From positions 2,356,001 through 2,420,000 of the forward strand of contig JAILXR010000001.1 in assembly GCA_050789445.1 (NCBI GenBank): DNA of 64,000 nt. The letters run 5' to 3'. Below are positions 7,297 through 16,310 of this stretch, piece by piece; the first letter of the stretch is position 1, and each line of letters opens with the position of its first letter. This DNA is from JAWSVE01 sp050789445 (GTDB lineage Bacteria; Pseudomonadota; Gammaproteobacteria; Pseudomonadales; Cellvibrionaceae). Under the pieces are notes generated by a model that saw nothing but the letters and a program-made list of their open reading frames with translations, did not search any database and was not told where the DNA came from. A program made the position numbers and the translations under genes.

Positions 7297-8478
7297 TTAC
7301 TTCCACGCTTCGACAACATACTTGCCATTAGCGAATGACAGCTGTCTATCACATAAAACTTCTTCTCTAACAACTTCGCTTTCAGAAAAACCACAGATAA
7401 CAGTTTCTCCTTTCGCCCGCAACGCTTGAATTGCTTCCCACTGACTTGCATCTTCATTGACCAGAACGAAGACACCCATTTTTTTATTGACAGGAATATT
7501 GAGAAGCTGATTGACGGCAGTGACGTCTAAAGAAAAGCCTGTAGCAGGCCTAGCTCGCCCAAAAACTTCACCAACATGATCATAACGACCGCCGCTTGCA
7601 AGAGATCGACCAAAACCGGGAGCAAAAACAGAAAAAACAATCCCCGTATGATAATCAAAACTGTGGGGCTCACTTAAATCAAAATATAACTGTGATGAAG
7701 GATAACGTCGTTGAATAATATCGGCCAAATCTTCTAACTCTTCTATGGCTACAACAACTTCAGGCGAGATATTTTTTAATTTGTCTTTTGCATCAGACAA
7801 ACAAGTTCGATCACCCGCCATACGCGGTAAATCGCAAATCATTTTTGCCAAGACATCATTTTTAATATTTTCTTTTACCCAGACGAGTGTTTCTGCTTGG
7901 GCTTTTCGCTGCAACAGATCAAATAATTCAGCCTGCTGGGATAAATTGAGATTTACCACGTTCATCAAGGCACGAAAAATTCCGACATGTCCAATTTCGA
8001 CAGAAGTTTCCTTTAAGCCTAAAGTTGCTAATGCCTCAAACAAAAGAGACAGAACTTCAGCATCGGCATCTAGACCTGCCTCACCATACAATTCAACACC
8101 CGACATAATTGGAGCGCGTGTAGTTAAAGGTGTTTTCGGCTTAGTAAAAAGAACATGGCCCGCATAACAAAGTCGATTAGCACCTTGACGATACAAGCTG
8201 TGCGCATCCATTCGGGCAGTCTGTGGCGTGATGTCAGCACGAATACCCAGAGTGCGACCAGATAGCTGGTCGGTCACTTTAAAAGTCATCAAGTCTAGAT
8301 CCTGGCCAAGACCTAAAAGAGAATCAGTGAACTCCATGAGAGGAGGAATGACGAACTCGTAACCCCAGAGGCGATAAAGATCTAAAAGCTCTCGCCGAAT
8401 TCGTTCAATTTGGAGTGCTTGCCCTGGAAGAATTTCTTCAACGCCATCCGGCAGCAACCAACGATCTACATTTGTCAT
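7297..8478 (-). CDS. hisZ: ATP phosphoribosyltransferase regulatory subunit
   Basis: A 393-residue HisRS-like protein without the anticodon-binding domain. HisZ activates the short form of HisG, the first enzyme of histidine synthesis. The start chosen, MTNVDRWLLPDGVEEILP, is the standard family N terminus; a longer reading from 8535 would add 19 unrelated residues and overlap the upstream gene. Class II synthetase-like motifs are visible (PPLMEFTDSLLG, GIRADITPQTARMDAH, FDYHTGIVFSVF). The chain ends early compared with HisS. No hisG lies in this window. The presence of HisZ implies that the genome has a short HisG. Confidence 0.92.
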   Translation of the reverse strand: MTNVDRWLLPDGVEEILPGQALQIERIRRELLDLYRLWGYEFVIPPLMEFTDSLLGLGQDLDLMTFKVTDQLSGRTLGIRADITPQTARMDAHSLYRQGANRLCYAGHVLFTKPKTPLTTRAPIMSGVELYGEAGLDADAEVLSLLFEALATLGLKETSVEIGHVGIFRALMNVVNLNLSQQAELFDLLQRKAQAETLVWVKENIKNDVLAKMICDLPRMAGDRTCLSDAKDKLKNISPEVVVAIEELEDLADIIQRRYPSSQLYFDLSEPHSFDYHTGIVFSVFAPGFGRSLASGGRYDHVGEVFGRARPATGFSLDVTAVNQLLNIPVNKKMGVFVLVNEDASQWEAIQALRAKGETVICGFSESEVVREEVLCDRQLSFANGKYVVEAWK

Positions 8479-8510
8479 AACACACTCTATTTTGAATATT
8501 GCCCTTCGAA

Positions 8511-8696
8511 TCAGCGAATTACATAGAGGACACAAACCCCTATCGCCATCGAAATTAATCCTATAAGACGTAAGTTTTTTTCACTCATTAGAGACAGCTT
8601 TAAAACCAGTTCACGCCAGCGATTTGGATACAAGAATGGGATCATCCCTTCAAAAATAAGCACCAGGCAAAGCGCGCGAACTATGTCATCCCACAT
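8511..8696 (-). CDS. DUF2065 (YjeT-like) small membrane protein
   Basis: A 61-residue inner-membrane protein of the DUF2065 / YjeT family. It has two hydrophobic segments (about 4-22 and 44-60) around the family-typical IPFLYPNRWRELVLKL. It lies between hflC and hisZ, as in Pseudomonas. The function is not known. The stop is 32 bp upstream of the hisZ start, so both are likely on one transcript with purA. Confidence 0.85.
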   Translation of the reverse strand: MWDDIVRALCLVLIFEGMIPFLYPNRWRELVLKLSLMSEKNLRLIGLISMAIGVCVLYVIR

Positions 8697-8873
8697 ATTG
8701 TGTCTCGAGGTTACTCAGCCCAAATAACTTCATTTGTAAACGTTTATAGCAATTAATTTAACTCGGACATCAACCCAGCTAATTACCCGCAATTTCTCTC
8801 GCATAGCTACCATCACAAAACAGTAACTACCTGATAACATTAAAGATTAAGATCAAACCTAAATAGCTGACAC

Positions 8874-8990
8874 AAAAAAACCGGGTCAGAAGTCTGTTGG
8901 ATTTAGCACTCCACCGCGGCACTAATTAATAGCATAAAACGGAAAATTCTTAACGCTAAATCCGACAAGCTCCACGAGCCCGGTTAGGGA
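8874..8990 (-). ncRNA. Structured RNA or complex terminator between hflC and DUF2065 gene
   Basis: On the minus strand a 7-bp closing helix (AACCGGG at 8985-8979 with CCCGGTT at 8885-8879) ends in seven U residues. Inside it is a helix of about 17 bp: 9 perfect pairs (GGATTTAGC at 8907-8899 with GCTAAATCC at 8963-8955) extended by about 8 more with G-U pairs and one mismatch. A loop of about 47 bases caps it. Upstream, an extended -10 box (TGG-TAGAAT, ending near 8992) could start an independent RNA of about 105 nt. It could be an sRNA, the hflKC operon terminator, or a palindromic repeat element. The rest of the 392-bp gap holds a weaker hairpin (AGCGGTAA / TTACCGCT) right after hflC. Confidence 0.45.
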
Positions 8991-9088
8991 ATTCTACCAC
9001 TTTTTGGCGGGAAGATAACAGAGGCAGGTGCAGAAGAAAGGAAAGTAAAGCGGTAAAGAAATAGCTCTCCTTACCGCTCAGACAGCAA

Positions 9089-9964
9089 TTATTTTTTGCC
9101 GCTTGAATTGTTTAGATAACGAAAGAAATCGCTTTCAGGGTCAACTAACAGAACATCATTACGAGACTTAAATGTTTCCTTGTAAGCACTTAGGCTACGA
9201 ACAAACGAATAGAACTCAGGATCTTTATTGAACGCTGAAGCGTAAATTTCTGACGATCTCGCGTCACCGTCACCGCGTAACTGTTCAGCTTCTTTATAAG
9301 CATCAGCTTCGATAACAACCGCTTGTCGATCAGCATCGGCACGAATAGCTTCAGCTTTCTCTTTTCCTTCAGAGCGATGCTCTCTTGCTTCTTGTTCTCG
9401 TTCTGCCTTCATCCGATTAAACACTGACTCGCTGACATCTTCAGGCAAATCAATTCGTTTTACACGAACATCGATAATCTCAACACCTAATCGCTCTTTC
9501 GATTCTTCACTCACTTTTTTGATTAAGTCCGCCATTAGCTCATCTCGCTCACCACTAACAACTTCTTGCAATGTTCTTTCACCAATCTCATTACGCAGGC
9601 CTTCATTGACGGGTCGAGCAATTGCCTGGTCGGCACTGATTTCATCGCCATTTGTAGCTGTGTAATATTTTTCTACATCAAAAATACGCCACTTAACAAA
9701 ATAATCAACGATCATGCCTTTTTTCTCAACGGTGAGAAACCGTTGTGTTTGAGTTCGCGATGTTAATATTCTTGCATCAAATATTTTAACATCGTTAATA
9801 ACAGGCCACTTCCAGTGTAATCCTGGTTGGATATCGGTTGAAACAACTCGACCAAATTTCAACATTACTGCCGTTTGTCGTTGATCAACAATAAAAAGAC
9901 TGTTTGAAGCAACAAGCAAAGCGACAACAACAATTCCGGATAAGAAAACTGATTTACCATTCAT
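9089..9964 (-). CDS. hflC: Protease modulator HflC
   Basis: A 291-residue SPFH/band-7 protein with one N-terminal membrane anchor (about 7-25) followed by a large periplasmic domain starting VDQRQTAVMLKFGRVV. The stretch ERTLQEVVSGERDELMADL and the Ala/Glu-rich coiled coil near 185-235 are typical. HflC forms a ring-shaped complex with HflK around FtsH and limits its access to membrane substrates. The gene follows hflK by 9 bp with a good ribosome binding site (aggagaatatt). The length is slightly below that of E. coli HflC but complete. Confidence 0.95.
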   Translation of the reverse strand: MNGKSVFLSGIVVVALLVASNSLFIVDQRQTAVMLKFGRVVSTDIQPGLHWKWPVINDVKIFDARILTSRTQTQRFLTVEKKGMIVDYFVKWRIFDVEKYYTATNGDEISADQAIARPVNEGLRNEIGERTLQEVVSGERDELMADLIKKVSEESKERLGVEIIDVRVKRIDLPEDVSESVFNRMKAEREQEAREHRSEGKEKAEAIRADADRQAVVIEADAYKEAEQLRGDGDARSSEIYASAFNKDPEFYSFVRSLSAYKETFKSRNDVLLVDPESDFFRYLNNSSGKK

Positions 9965-9973
9965 AATATTCTC

Positions 9974-11122
9974 CTAGCGTCGTCGCGAGCTTGTAGTTAG
10001 TTCATTGCGTAAGCGCTCTAAAACACGCTGCTCAACGTCGAGAATATCACTCTCCGACATGCCTTCTTCTCGAGAAGAAGACGAGGTTTGACTTACCATT
10101 TTATCTAACGGCAAGTACATCATGTTATTGCCGCCTTCAACATCAATCATGATTTTTGTACTGTTCGCCATGACGCTTTCAACCGCATCCAAGTACAAAC
10201 GTTCACGCGTAACATCTGGCGCTTTTTTATATTCAGCTAATAACTTTTGAAAACGATCAGCTTCACCTTCAGCCCTAGCAATAACTTGCTCACGGTAACC
10301 ATTTGCTTCTTCAATCATTCGTTTTGCTTTACCACGAGACTCAGGAATAATGCCGTTTGAATAAGCTTGCGCTTCATTTTTAACTCTTTCTTCATCTTCT
10401 CGTGCACGGTTAACATCATCGAATGCACTTTGCACTTCTTGTGGCGGCGTTGTCTCTTCGACGTTCACAGCACGAATAGTAATCCCTGTGCCATAATTAT
10501 CGAGATATTCTTGTAATCGGTCACCAACTTGAATGGCTAACTGGCCTCGACCTTCTGTTAACACTTCGTGCATTACTGTCGCCCCTACTTCATGACGCAG
10601 CGCGCTATCAGTTGCTTCACGTAAACTGTCTTCAGGGTTGCGGACATTTAAAACAAAATCTTGAGCATTGCCAATAACGTACTGTACAGATAAGTCCACT
10701 TCTACAATATTCAAATCTTGAGTTAACATTGAAATACGTTTGACGTTATGAAATCTCAAACCTGTCACGTTAACTTTATGCATTCTATCAATGAGTGGCG
10801 GTATCCAATTGAAACCAGGAGCAAGTGTTCGGTCGTAGACACCTAACCGTAAAACAACACCTCGCTCTTGCTCATTAATGATCCTCACGCCTGAAACAAA
10901 ATAAACTGCCAGAAGTACTAATCCTAAAACGCCAAATGCTGCAGCTGAAAATCCTTTACCTGAATTCCCGCCACCGGCCCCACCAAAAATCGCATTCATT
11001 TTTTGTTGGAATTTTTTTAACATTTCATCTAAATCTGGCGGACCTTGATCTCCACCGCTTCCGCCGCGTTTACCGCCGCCCCACGGATCTTTTTGATCCC
11101 CACCTGGTTCATTCCAAGCCAT
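9974..11122 (-). CDS. hflK: FtsH protease modulator HflK
   Basis: A 382-residue SPFH/band-7 protein. A cytoplasmic Gly/Asp-rich tail of about 55 residues (MAWNEPGGDQKDPWGGGKRG...) is followed by a membrane segment (about 60-80) and the SPFH domain beginning INEQERGVVLRLGVY. Other family blocks are TDSALRHEVGATVMHEVLTEGR and a charged helix near 235-300. It partners HflC in the HflKC cage around FtsH. The ribosome binding site (ggagag) is strong. The stop lies 9 bp before hflC. The C terminus after the helix ends in a basic tail (TTSSRRR). Confidence 0.95.
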   Translation of the reverse strand: MAWNEPGGDQKDPWGGGKRGGSGGDQGPPDLDEMLKKFQQKMNAIFGGAGGGNSGKGFSAAAFGVLGLVLLAVYFVSGVRIINEQERGVVLRLGVYDRTLAPGFNWIPPLIDRMHKVNVTGLRFHNVKRISMLTQDLNIVEVDLSVQYVIGNAQDFVLNVRNPEDSLREATDSALRHEVGATVMHEVLTEGRGQLAIQVGDRLQEYLDNYGTGITIRAVNVEETTPPQEVQSAFDDVNRAREDEERVKNEAQAYSNGIIPESRGKAKRMIEEANGYREQVIARAEGEADRFQKLLAEYKKAPDVTRERLYLDAVESVMANSTKIMIDVEGGNNMMYLPLDKMVSQTSSSSREEGMSESDILDVEQRVLERLRNELTTSSRRR

Positions 11123-11183
11123 ATAACTCTCCGGAGTATTTAATCTGTATTAGTTTTATTTCGAATATTATATTTATTAATCT

Positions 11184-12590
11184 TTAACTTGCTAGACGAT
11201 TTGATTTATTGCTCAACTTACTAGCATCTTGTTCTAATTTTAGCGATGTATGCCCTAATGATTCATCTTCATCTTTGATGGAATCTTGACTAACCAATTC
11301 ACCTTGCCAGGACACATCATCCCACTGAATTCTTTCAACACTCAAAAGACGTAAAAAATCTGTCTTTGCGATATTAATCTCAATATCACAAGAACCATCG
11401 TCTAGATGTGCTTCGCTAACAACAGCTTTTTGTTCATGTAACTTGGCACGAATACGAGATTGGCTTGGCGACAATCTAATAATATTCTGCACACGCTCAC
11501 AAGCCAGCAATTCTTTTATTGCTACCAATAAATTTTCTAAGCCTGCTCCCGTGACAGCCGATAACCAAACAGCTTTTGGAACACCATCCGCATTTCTATC
11601 TATTCGGGGAAGAGTACCTGGCAGCAAATCGATTTTATTAAAAACCTTTAACTGAGGTAACTCCATCGCACCTATTTCGGTTAGTACGTCTTCAACATGC
11701 TGAATGTTCACTTCTGGGTCTTCTGCAGATGCATCAATAATATGCAACAACAATTCAGACGATGAGACCTCTTCTAGTGTTGCTCGAAAAGCTTCAACCA
11801 ATTTATGTGGTAAATGACTAATAAAACCAACGGTATCAGCCAGAACTACAGGGCCAAGCTCTTCGACCTCTATACGCCTCATGGTCGGATCCAGTGTCGC
11901 AAACAGCTGATCTTCAGCATAAACATCTGACGAAGCCAACCGATTAAATAATGTGGATTTTCCCGCATTGGTGTATCCAACTAAAGAAGCCGTCAACACT
12001 TCTGCTCGCCGTCTCGAACGACGCCCCTGATCTCGCTGCTTTCGTACCTTCTCTAATCGCCCTTCAATAGAACGTATTCTAACGCGAATTAAGCGCCGAT
12101 CGGTTTCTAATTGTGTTTCACCTGGCCCACGAAGACCAATACCACCTTTCTGGCGCTCCAAATGTGTCCAGCCTCGAACAAGCCGAGTAGAAACATGGCG
12201 TAACTGAGCCAGCTCAACCTGTAATTTACCTTCGTGAGTTCGTGCCCGCTGGGCAAAAATATCGAGGATAAGACCTACACGATCAAGGACGCGACAACAT
12301 ACAGCATGTTCAATATTTCGCTCTTGGCTGGGAGACAAAACATGATTAAAGATAACCACAGCAGCTTCATGCTTCTTAACGAGATCACAAAGCTCCTGCA
12401 GTTTTCCGGTACCGATAAAATATTTCGCGTGCGGGGTAGCCCGCTTCCCCATCAAAAAGGCAACGGGATCGCCATTCGCAGATAATACGAGCTCTTCAAA
12501 TTCCCGTGGATCTTCGGGATCATCATAGCGATTGAAGTCGAAGTGAACCAAAATAGCGGATTCACCTGACTCAGGACGATCAAAAAACAA
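11184..12590 (-). CDS. hflX: Ribosome-associated GTPase HflX (TTG start)
   Basis: A 468-residue HflX, a GTPase that splits stalled or heat-damaged 70S ribosomes. The N-terminal nucleotide-binding domain ends in the family signature GGIGLRGPGETQLETDRR. The G domain has G1 GYTNAGKST, G3 DTVGF and G4 NKIDL, with a C-terminal extension of about 40 polar residues. The start is TTG at 12588-12590, which gives the usual N terminus MFFDRPESGESAIL and has AAGGA seven bases upstream. The gene begins 34 bp after the hfq stop, the same order as in E. coli and Pseudomonas. Confidence 0.95.
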   Translation of the reverse strand: MFFDRPESGESAILVHFDFNRYDDPEDPREFEELVLSANGDPVAFLMGKRATPHAKYFIGTGKLQELCDLVKKHEAAVVIFNHVLSPSQERNIEHAVCCRVLDRVGLILDIFAQRARTHEGKLQVELAQLRHVSTRLVRGWTHLERQKGGIGLRGPGETQLETDRRLIRVRIRSIEGRLEKVRKQRDQGRRSRRRAEVLTASLVGYTNAGKSTLFNRLASSDVYAEDQLFATLDPTMRRIEVEELGPVVLADTVGFISHLPHKLVEAFRATLEEVSSSELLLHIIDASAEDPEVNIQHVEDVLTEIGAMELPQLKVFNKIDLLPGTLPRIDRNADGVPKAVWLSAVTGAGLENLLVAIKELLACERVQNIIRLSPSQSRIRAKLHEQKAVVSEAHLDDGSCDIEINIAKTDFLRLLSVERIQWDDVSWQGELVSQDSIKDEDESLGHTSLKLEQDASKLSNKSNRLAS

Positions 12591-12624
12591 TCAGCAATCC
12601 TTTTTATTCTTTAGCCTGTTCAAC

Positions 12625-12873
12625 TCAGCCTTCGTCTTCATCTTCCGGAGACGTCGTCATCGGAACACGGACAGCACGTGAAGGTACAACAGTTGAAATA
12701 GCATGTTTGTAAACCATTTGGCTTACAGTATTTTTTAGTAACACAACGAATTGATCAAACGACTCAACTTGGCCTTGTAACTTAATACCATTTACCAAAT
12801 AAATTGATACGGGTATACGCTCTTTGCGTAAAACGTTGAGGTAAGGGTCTTGTAAGCTATGCCCTTTTGACAT
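12625..12873 (-). CDS. hfq: RNA chaperone Hfq
   Basis: An 82-residue Sm-like hexameric RNA chaperone that pairs small RNAs with mRNAs. The start MSKGHSLQDPYLNVLRKER is chosen because it is the invariant N terminus and has a strong ribosome binding site (aaggagaatcccc); an upstream extension of 22 residues is not homologous. The proximal-face residue Gln8 and the Sm2 motif VYKHAISTV (Lys-His) are present. The C-terminal tail is short and acidic (SPEDEDEG), as in Pseudomonas rather than the long tail of enterics. It is followed by hflX. Confidence 0.97.
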   Translation of the reverse strand: MSKGHSLQDPYLNVLRKERIPVSIYLVNGIKLQGQVESFDQFVVLLKNTVSQMVYKHAISTVVPSRAVRVPMTTSPEDEDEG

Positions 12874-12939
12874 GGGGATTCTCCTTAAGATATGAAGTAA
12901 AAGTAGCCATACAGTCAACACCAAACAGCCATAAATCAA

Positions 12940-13020
12940 ATATGGGGCTTTGAAGACAAAAAAAGCTACGACAAATAAAAATAAATAAGCAAAAAAACAG
13001 AATTACACGAAAAAGCCCCA
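12940..13020 (-). promoter_or_regulatory. AU-rich leader with dyad upstream of hfq
   Basis: The 340-bp gap between miaA and hfq contains GGGGCTTT (13019-13012, minus strand) and its complement AAAGCCCC (12951-12944). They enclose 60 bases that are very U-rich in the transcript (a run of seven T, then ttatttatttttattt, then another run of seven T). The segment begins about 70 bp before the hfq start. Hfq binds U-rich and ARN-type sequences and is known to autoregulate in E. coli. A role in autoregulation here is inference. Nothing else recognisable lies in the gap. Confidence 0.35.
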
Positions 13021-13213
13021 GAACAGTGCGGATTCGTGCGACCGCAAAAAGGGATATAAAAGAGTATGGTGCATCTCTAAAAAAGCGCCACCACACCCCC
13101 AAAATGCACTGCGATCTAAATTTCTAAGAACTCAACTTGAGACAACATCAGAAACTCAATGATAGATAGCAAGCGCAGCTAATTATGACATTAAACTCCA
13201 CAAACCGTTTCAA

Positions 13214-14194
13214 TTATATTGTTGTTTGCTTCAAATAATTCAAGGTTAGGTTACAAATATCGGGCAAGTTTATTTCTCTCCCGCTCTCATCTTCAGTATA
13301 AAGCCATTGTAACGATTCCCATTTTCTCAGCCACGTTAGCTGTCGCTTAGCCAATTGGCGTGTCGCTGCAATGCCCTTCTCTATCATTTCTTCATAAGAA
13401 GTCTCTCCATCAAGGTACTCCCACATTTGCCGATAGCCCACGGCACGAACAGCAGGGAGGTCAGCATGCAAATCGCCACGACTGCGCAAACCAATCACTT
13501 CTTGTTCAAAACCGCTCTCAATCATTGTGTGAAATCGTTTTTTTATCCGATCATGAAGTACAGCTCTATTACGAGGGCCAACAGCAAATTGACCAACAGA
13601 AAAGCGATTTAAAAACGAATCATGCTTTGATTTCGGTGATTCATGCTGCTCATTCCTCAACTGGCTCATTGTTTTTCCCGTCAACTTGAACACTTCAAGT
13701 GCACGAGAAATTCTTTGCGAGTGATTAGGATGCAGTGATGCAGCCGTTTCTGGATCAACTTTTCTCAATTGTTCATGCAACGCAGGCCAGCCCTCTTCTT
13801 TAGCTATCGCCTCAATCTCCATACGGATTTCTACATCAGCACTTGGCATCTCGGCCATTCCTTTAAGGAGCACATTGAAATACATCATTGTGCCGCCAAC
13901 CAATAAAGGAATTCGATTTTTTTCATGGCTTGCCTGGATTGCAGCCATCGCATCATCACAAAATTCCGATGCGGAATAAGGGTCTGAAGGATCACGAATA
14001 TCAACTAATTGGTGAGGCGCTTTAGCTAACTCTTCGCGAGTTGGTTTGGCGGAGCCTATATCCAACTCACGGTATACCATCGTCGAATCGACACTAATGA
14101 CATCCACTGGAATTTTTTCTGTAAGCGAAATGGCCAAATCTGTTTTACCAGCAGCAGTGGGGCCCATCAAAAAAATAACCGGTGGTTTTTTCAT
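13214..14194 (-). CDS. miaA: tRNA dimethylallyltransferase
   Basis: A 326-residue MiaA, which adds the dimethylallyl group to A37 of tRNAs reading codons that start with U. I start it at MKKPPVIFLMGPTAAGKTD, giving the P-loop GPTAAGKT at residues 11-18. The ORF extends 74 codons further upstream, into the mutL coding end, without homology. DSTMVYRELDIGSAKP, PHQLVDIRDPSDPYSASEF and GGTMMYF are diagnostic. It lies 103 bp after mutL and upstream of hfq, the classical mutL-miaA-hfq-hflX order. The ribosome binding site is weak. Confidence 0.95.
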   Translation of the reverse strand: MKKPPVIFLMGPTAAGKTDLAISLTEKIPVDVISVDSTMVYRELDIGSAKPTREELAKAPHQLVDIRDPSDPYSASEFCDDAMAAIQASHEKNRIPLLVGGTMMYFNVLLKGMAEMPSADVEIRMEIEAIAKEEGWPALHEQLRKVDPETAASLHPNHSQRISRALEVFKLTGKTMSQLRNEQHESPKSKHDSFLNRFSVGQFAVGPRNRAVLHDRIKKRFHTMIESGFEQEVIGLRSRGDLHADLPAVRAVGYRQMWEYLDGETSYEEMIEKGIAATRQLAKRQLTWLRKWESLQWLYTEDESGREINLPDICNLTLNYLKQTTI

Positions 14195-14297
14195 AAGACT
14201 ATAACTATTACTAAAACAGAGATGAATAAATGAAACAGAACCAAGGTCGTAACAATAATAAAAGTGCTGTACATAGATACAAAAGAAACGAATAGGC

Positions 14298-16211
14298 TTA
14301 TTGTCCCCGCATAAACCACTTATCAATTTCTTGCAAACTGAAGGCCGTCCATGTTGGTCGACCATGATTACACTGACCACTTCGCTCAGTAGCTTCCATG
14401 TCTCGAAGTAACGCATTCATTTCTGGAATGGTTAATTTTCGATTTGCACGAACAGAACCATGACATGCCATGGTTCCCAGAATTTCATTCATATGTTCTT
14501 TAATTCTTTCACTAGTGCCATGCTCAACAATATCAGCAAGTACATCGCGAACTAATTGCTCAACATTGCTACGGTCAAGCATGACGGGAATTTGTCTTAT
14601 TAACAAACTTTCTGGCCCCGCACGATGCATGTGAAAACCTAACGAAGAAAATATTTCGGCCTTCTCTTCCGCGCAATCTGCTTCTTTTTGACTGACAGCA
14701 ATAGATTGCGGGACCAACAATGGTTGCGCTTTTATGCCATCAATATCTACTGCCGTTTTCATTCGCTCGTAGGTAATACGCTCATGCGCCGCATGCATAT
14801 CGACGACAATTAAACCTTGTGCATTTTCAGCTAAAATAAAAATTCCTTTTAGCTGAGCTATCGCGTATCCCAACGGAGGGATTTCTTGTTCGCTTTGATG
14901 TATCGCCCCCGCATCACCAACCCCTTCTGACCCAGAAGAATGTAACGCCTCATAAATCCTCATATCCTCGCGCACTTGATTGATGGCTTGAGAATTTTGC
15001 AGATATGTAGAAGATGATGATGGACGATTTAAAAAATTAAGTGCTGACTGATGTTGCGGCGCATCTAATACAGCGCCTCCTACAGAACTCAAGGAATCAT
15101 TATTTACTTTATTCGGGAATTCAATCTCACCTGTTTCTATATTTGCGACGCCGCCAGTTGCAACACTATTCGCTTGGGAATCATGTTGTTGGTCGCCGGG
15201 TCGAACGCTTGCTAACGCTCTGTGTAAACTTCGATATAAAAAATCATGGACAAAACGACTATCTCTAAAACGAACTTCATGTTTTGTCGGATGAACATTG
15301 ACATCAACAGTCGCAGCATCAATTTCCAAATTCAAAACATAAGCTGGGTGACGACCATGATATAGAACATCAGCATAAGCTTGTCGAACAGCATGAGTGA
15401 CAACTTTGTCACGAATTGATCGACCATTAACATAAAAATATTGTAGGTCAGCTTGGCTGCGAGAAAATGCTGGAAGTGCGACCCAACCCCACAATGTTAA
15501 ACCGCCACGCTCCATTTCAACCGCAATCGCATTATCCATAAACGCAGGGCCACACACTTGCGCAACTCGACGTTCTTTTTCAATTTGTGATTCTGCTGAC
15601 CGAAAGTTATGAATTACTTTCCCGTTATGTTTTAGCGTGAACGTAATATGGAAATTTGCTAACGCTAGTTTTTTGATCACATCTTCTATACGATTGAATT
15701 CTGTTTTTTCTGTTTTTAAAAACTTTCTTCTCGCCGGCGTATTAAAAAATAAATCTTGAACTTCAACGGTTGTCCCTTGCAAATGACCGGTTGGAGTAAT
15801 GTCAGCCTGCATCTCCCGGCCTTCTGCTTTCACTTGCCAGCCACCGCTTTTTTCTTCGGTATTACTGCTCAAGACTAAACGAGAAACCGAGCTAATACTC
15901 GCCAACGCTTCACCGCGAAAGCCTAGTGTTTGAACGGCCTCAAGATCGTCAAGAATATGAATTTTACTGGTAGCATGTCGACTTAATGCTAATGCGAGAT
16001 CCTCTTTAGGAATACCACCGCCATTATCTCGAACGCGTAACAATTTAATACCGCCCTGCTCAACATCAACTTCAATAGAAGTAGCGCCTGCATCAATACT
16101 ATTTTCTAGCAATTCTTTAATAACACTTGCTGGACGTTCAACAACTTCACCGGCAGCAATCTGGTTTGATAGCCGGGGAGATAACAATTGGATATGTTTA
16201 ATTGGATTCAC
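14298..16211 (-). CDS. mutL: DNA mismatch repair protein MutL (GTG start, endonuclease motifs)
   Basis: A 637-residue GHKL ATPase and mismatch-repair coordinator. N-terminal motifs are NSIDAGAT, DNGGGI, RHATSKI and LGFRGEALASISS. A poorly conserved linker covers about 340-440. The C-terminal dimerisation domain contains DMHAAHERITYE, which fits the DxHA(x)2E(x)4E endonuclease signature, plus ACHGSVRA and NHGRPT near the end. MutL of species that lack MutH carries these motifs; E. coli MutL does not. Translation starts at GTG (16209-16211). It is downstream of the amidase gene and upstream of miaA. Confidence 0.95.
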   Translation of the reverse strand: MNPIKHIQLLSPRLSNQIAAGEVVERPASVIKELLENSIDAGATSIEVDVEQGGIKLLRVRDNGGGIPKEDLALALSRHATSKIHILDDLEAVQTLGFRGEALASISSVSRLVLSSNTEEKSGGWQVKAEGREMQADITPTGHLQGTTVEVQDLFFNTPARRKFLKTEKTEFNRIEDVIKKLALANFHITFTLKHNGKVIHNFRSAESQIEKERRVAQVCGPAFMDNAIAVEMERGGLTLWGWVALPAFSRSQADLQYFYVNGRSIRDKVVTHAVRQAYADVLYHGRHPAYVLNLEIDAATVDVNVHPTKHEVRFRDSRFVHDFLYRSLHRALASVRPGDQQHDSQANSVATGGVANIETGEIEFPNKVNNDSLSSVGGAVLDAPQHQSALNFLNRPSSSSTYLQNSQAINQVREDMRIYEALHSSGSEGVGDAGAIHQSEQEIPPLGYAIAQLKGIFILAENAQGLIVVDMHAAHERITYERMKTAVDIDGIKAQPLLVPQSIAVSQKEADCAEEKAEIFSSLGFHMHRAGPESLLIRQIPVMLDRSNVEQLVRDVLADIVEHGTSERIKEHMNEILGTMACHGSVRANRKLTIPEMNALLRDMEATERSGQCNHGRPTWTAFSLQEIDKWFMRGQ

Positions 16212-16310
16212 AAGAAATTCTTTTTAATTGGATTTGTGTATTTATTGAAATATAAATTTTTTTACTTTAAATCAGTAGCAACGAAATAATTTTCTAATCA
16301 TTAGCAGGAA

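Noticed and set aside
8874..8990. Possible integron attC site
   Set aside because: CCCTAAC resembles one core site, but the matching GTTRRRY core is absent at the other end, and no integrase or cassette array is nearby.
12874..12939. 22-codon extension of hfq
   Set aside because: Hydrophobic residues unlike any Hfq; a strong ribosome binding site precedes the internal ATG with the canonical N terminus.
14195..14416. N-terminal extension of miaA by 74 codons
   Set aside because: It overlaps the mutL 3' end and has no homology; the normal MiaA N terminus starts at 14194.
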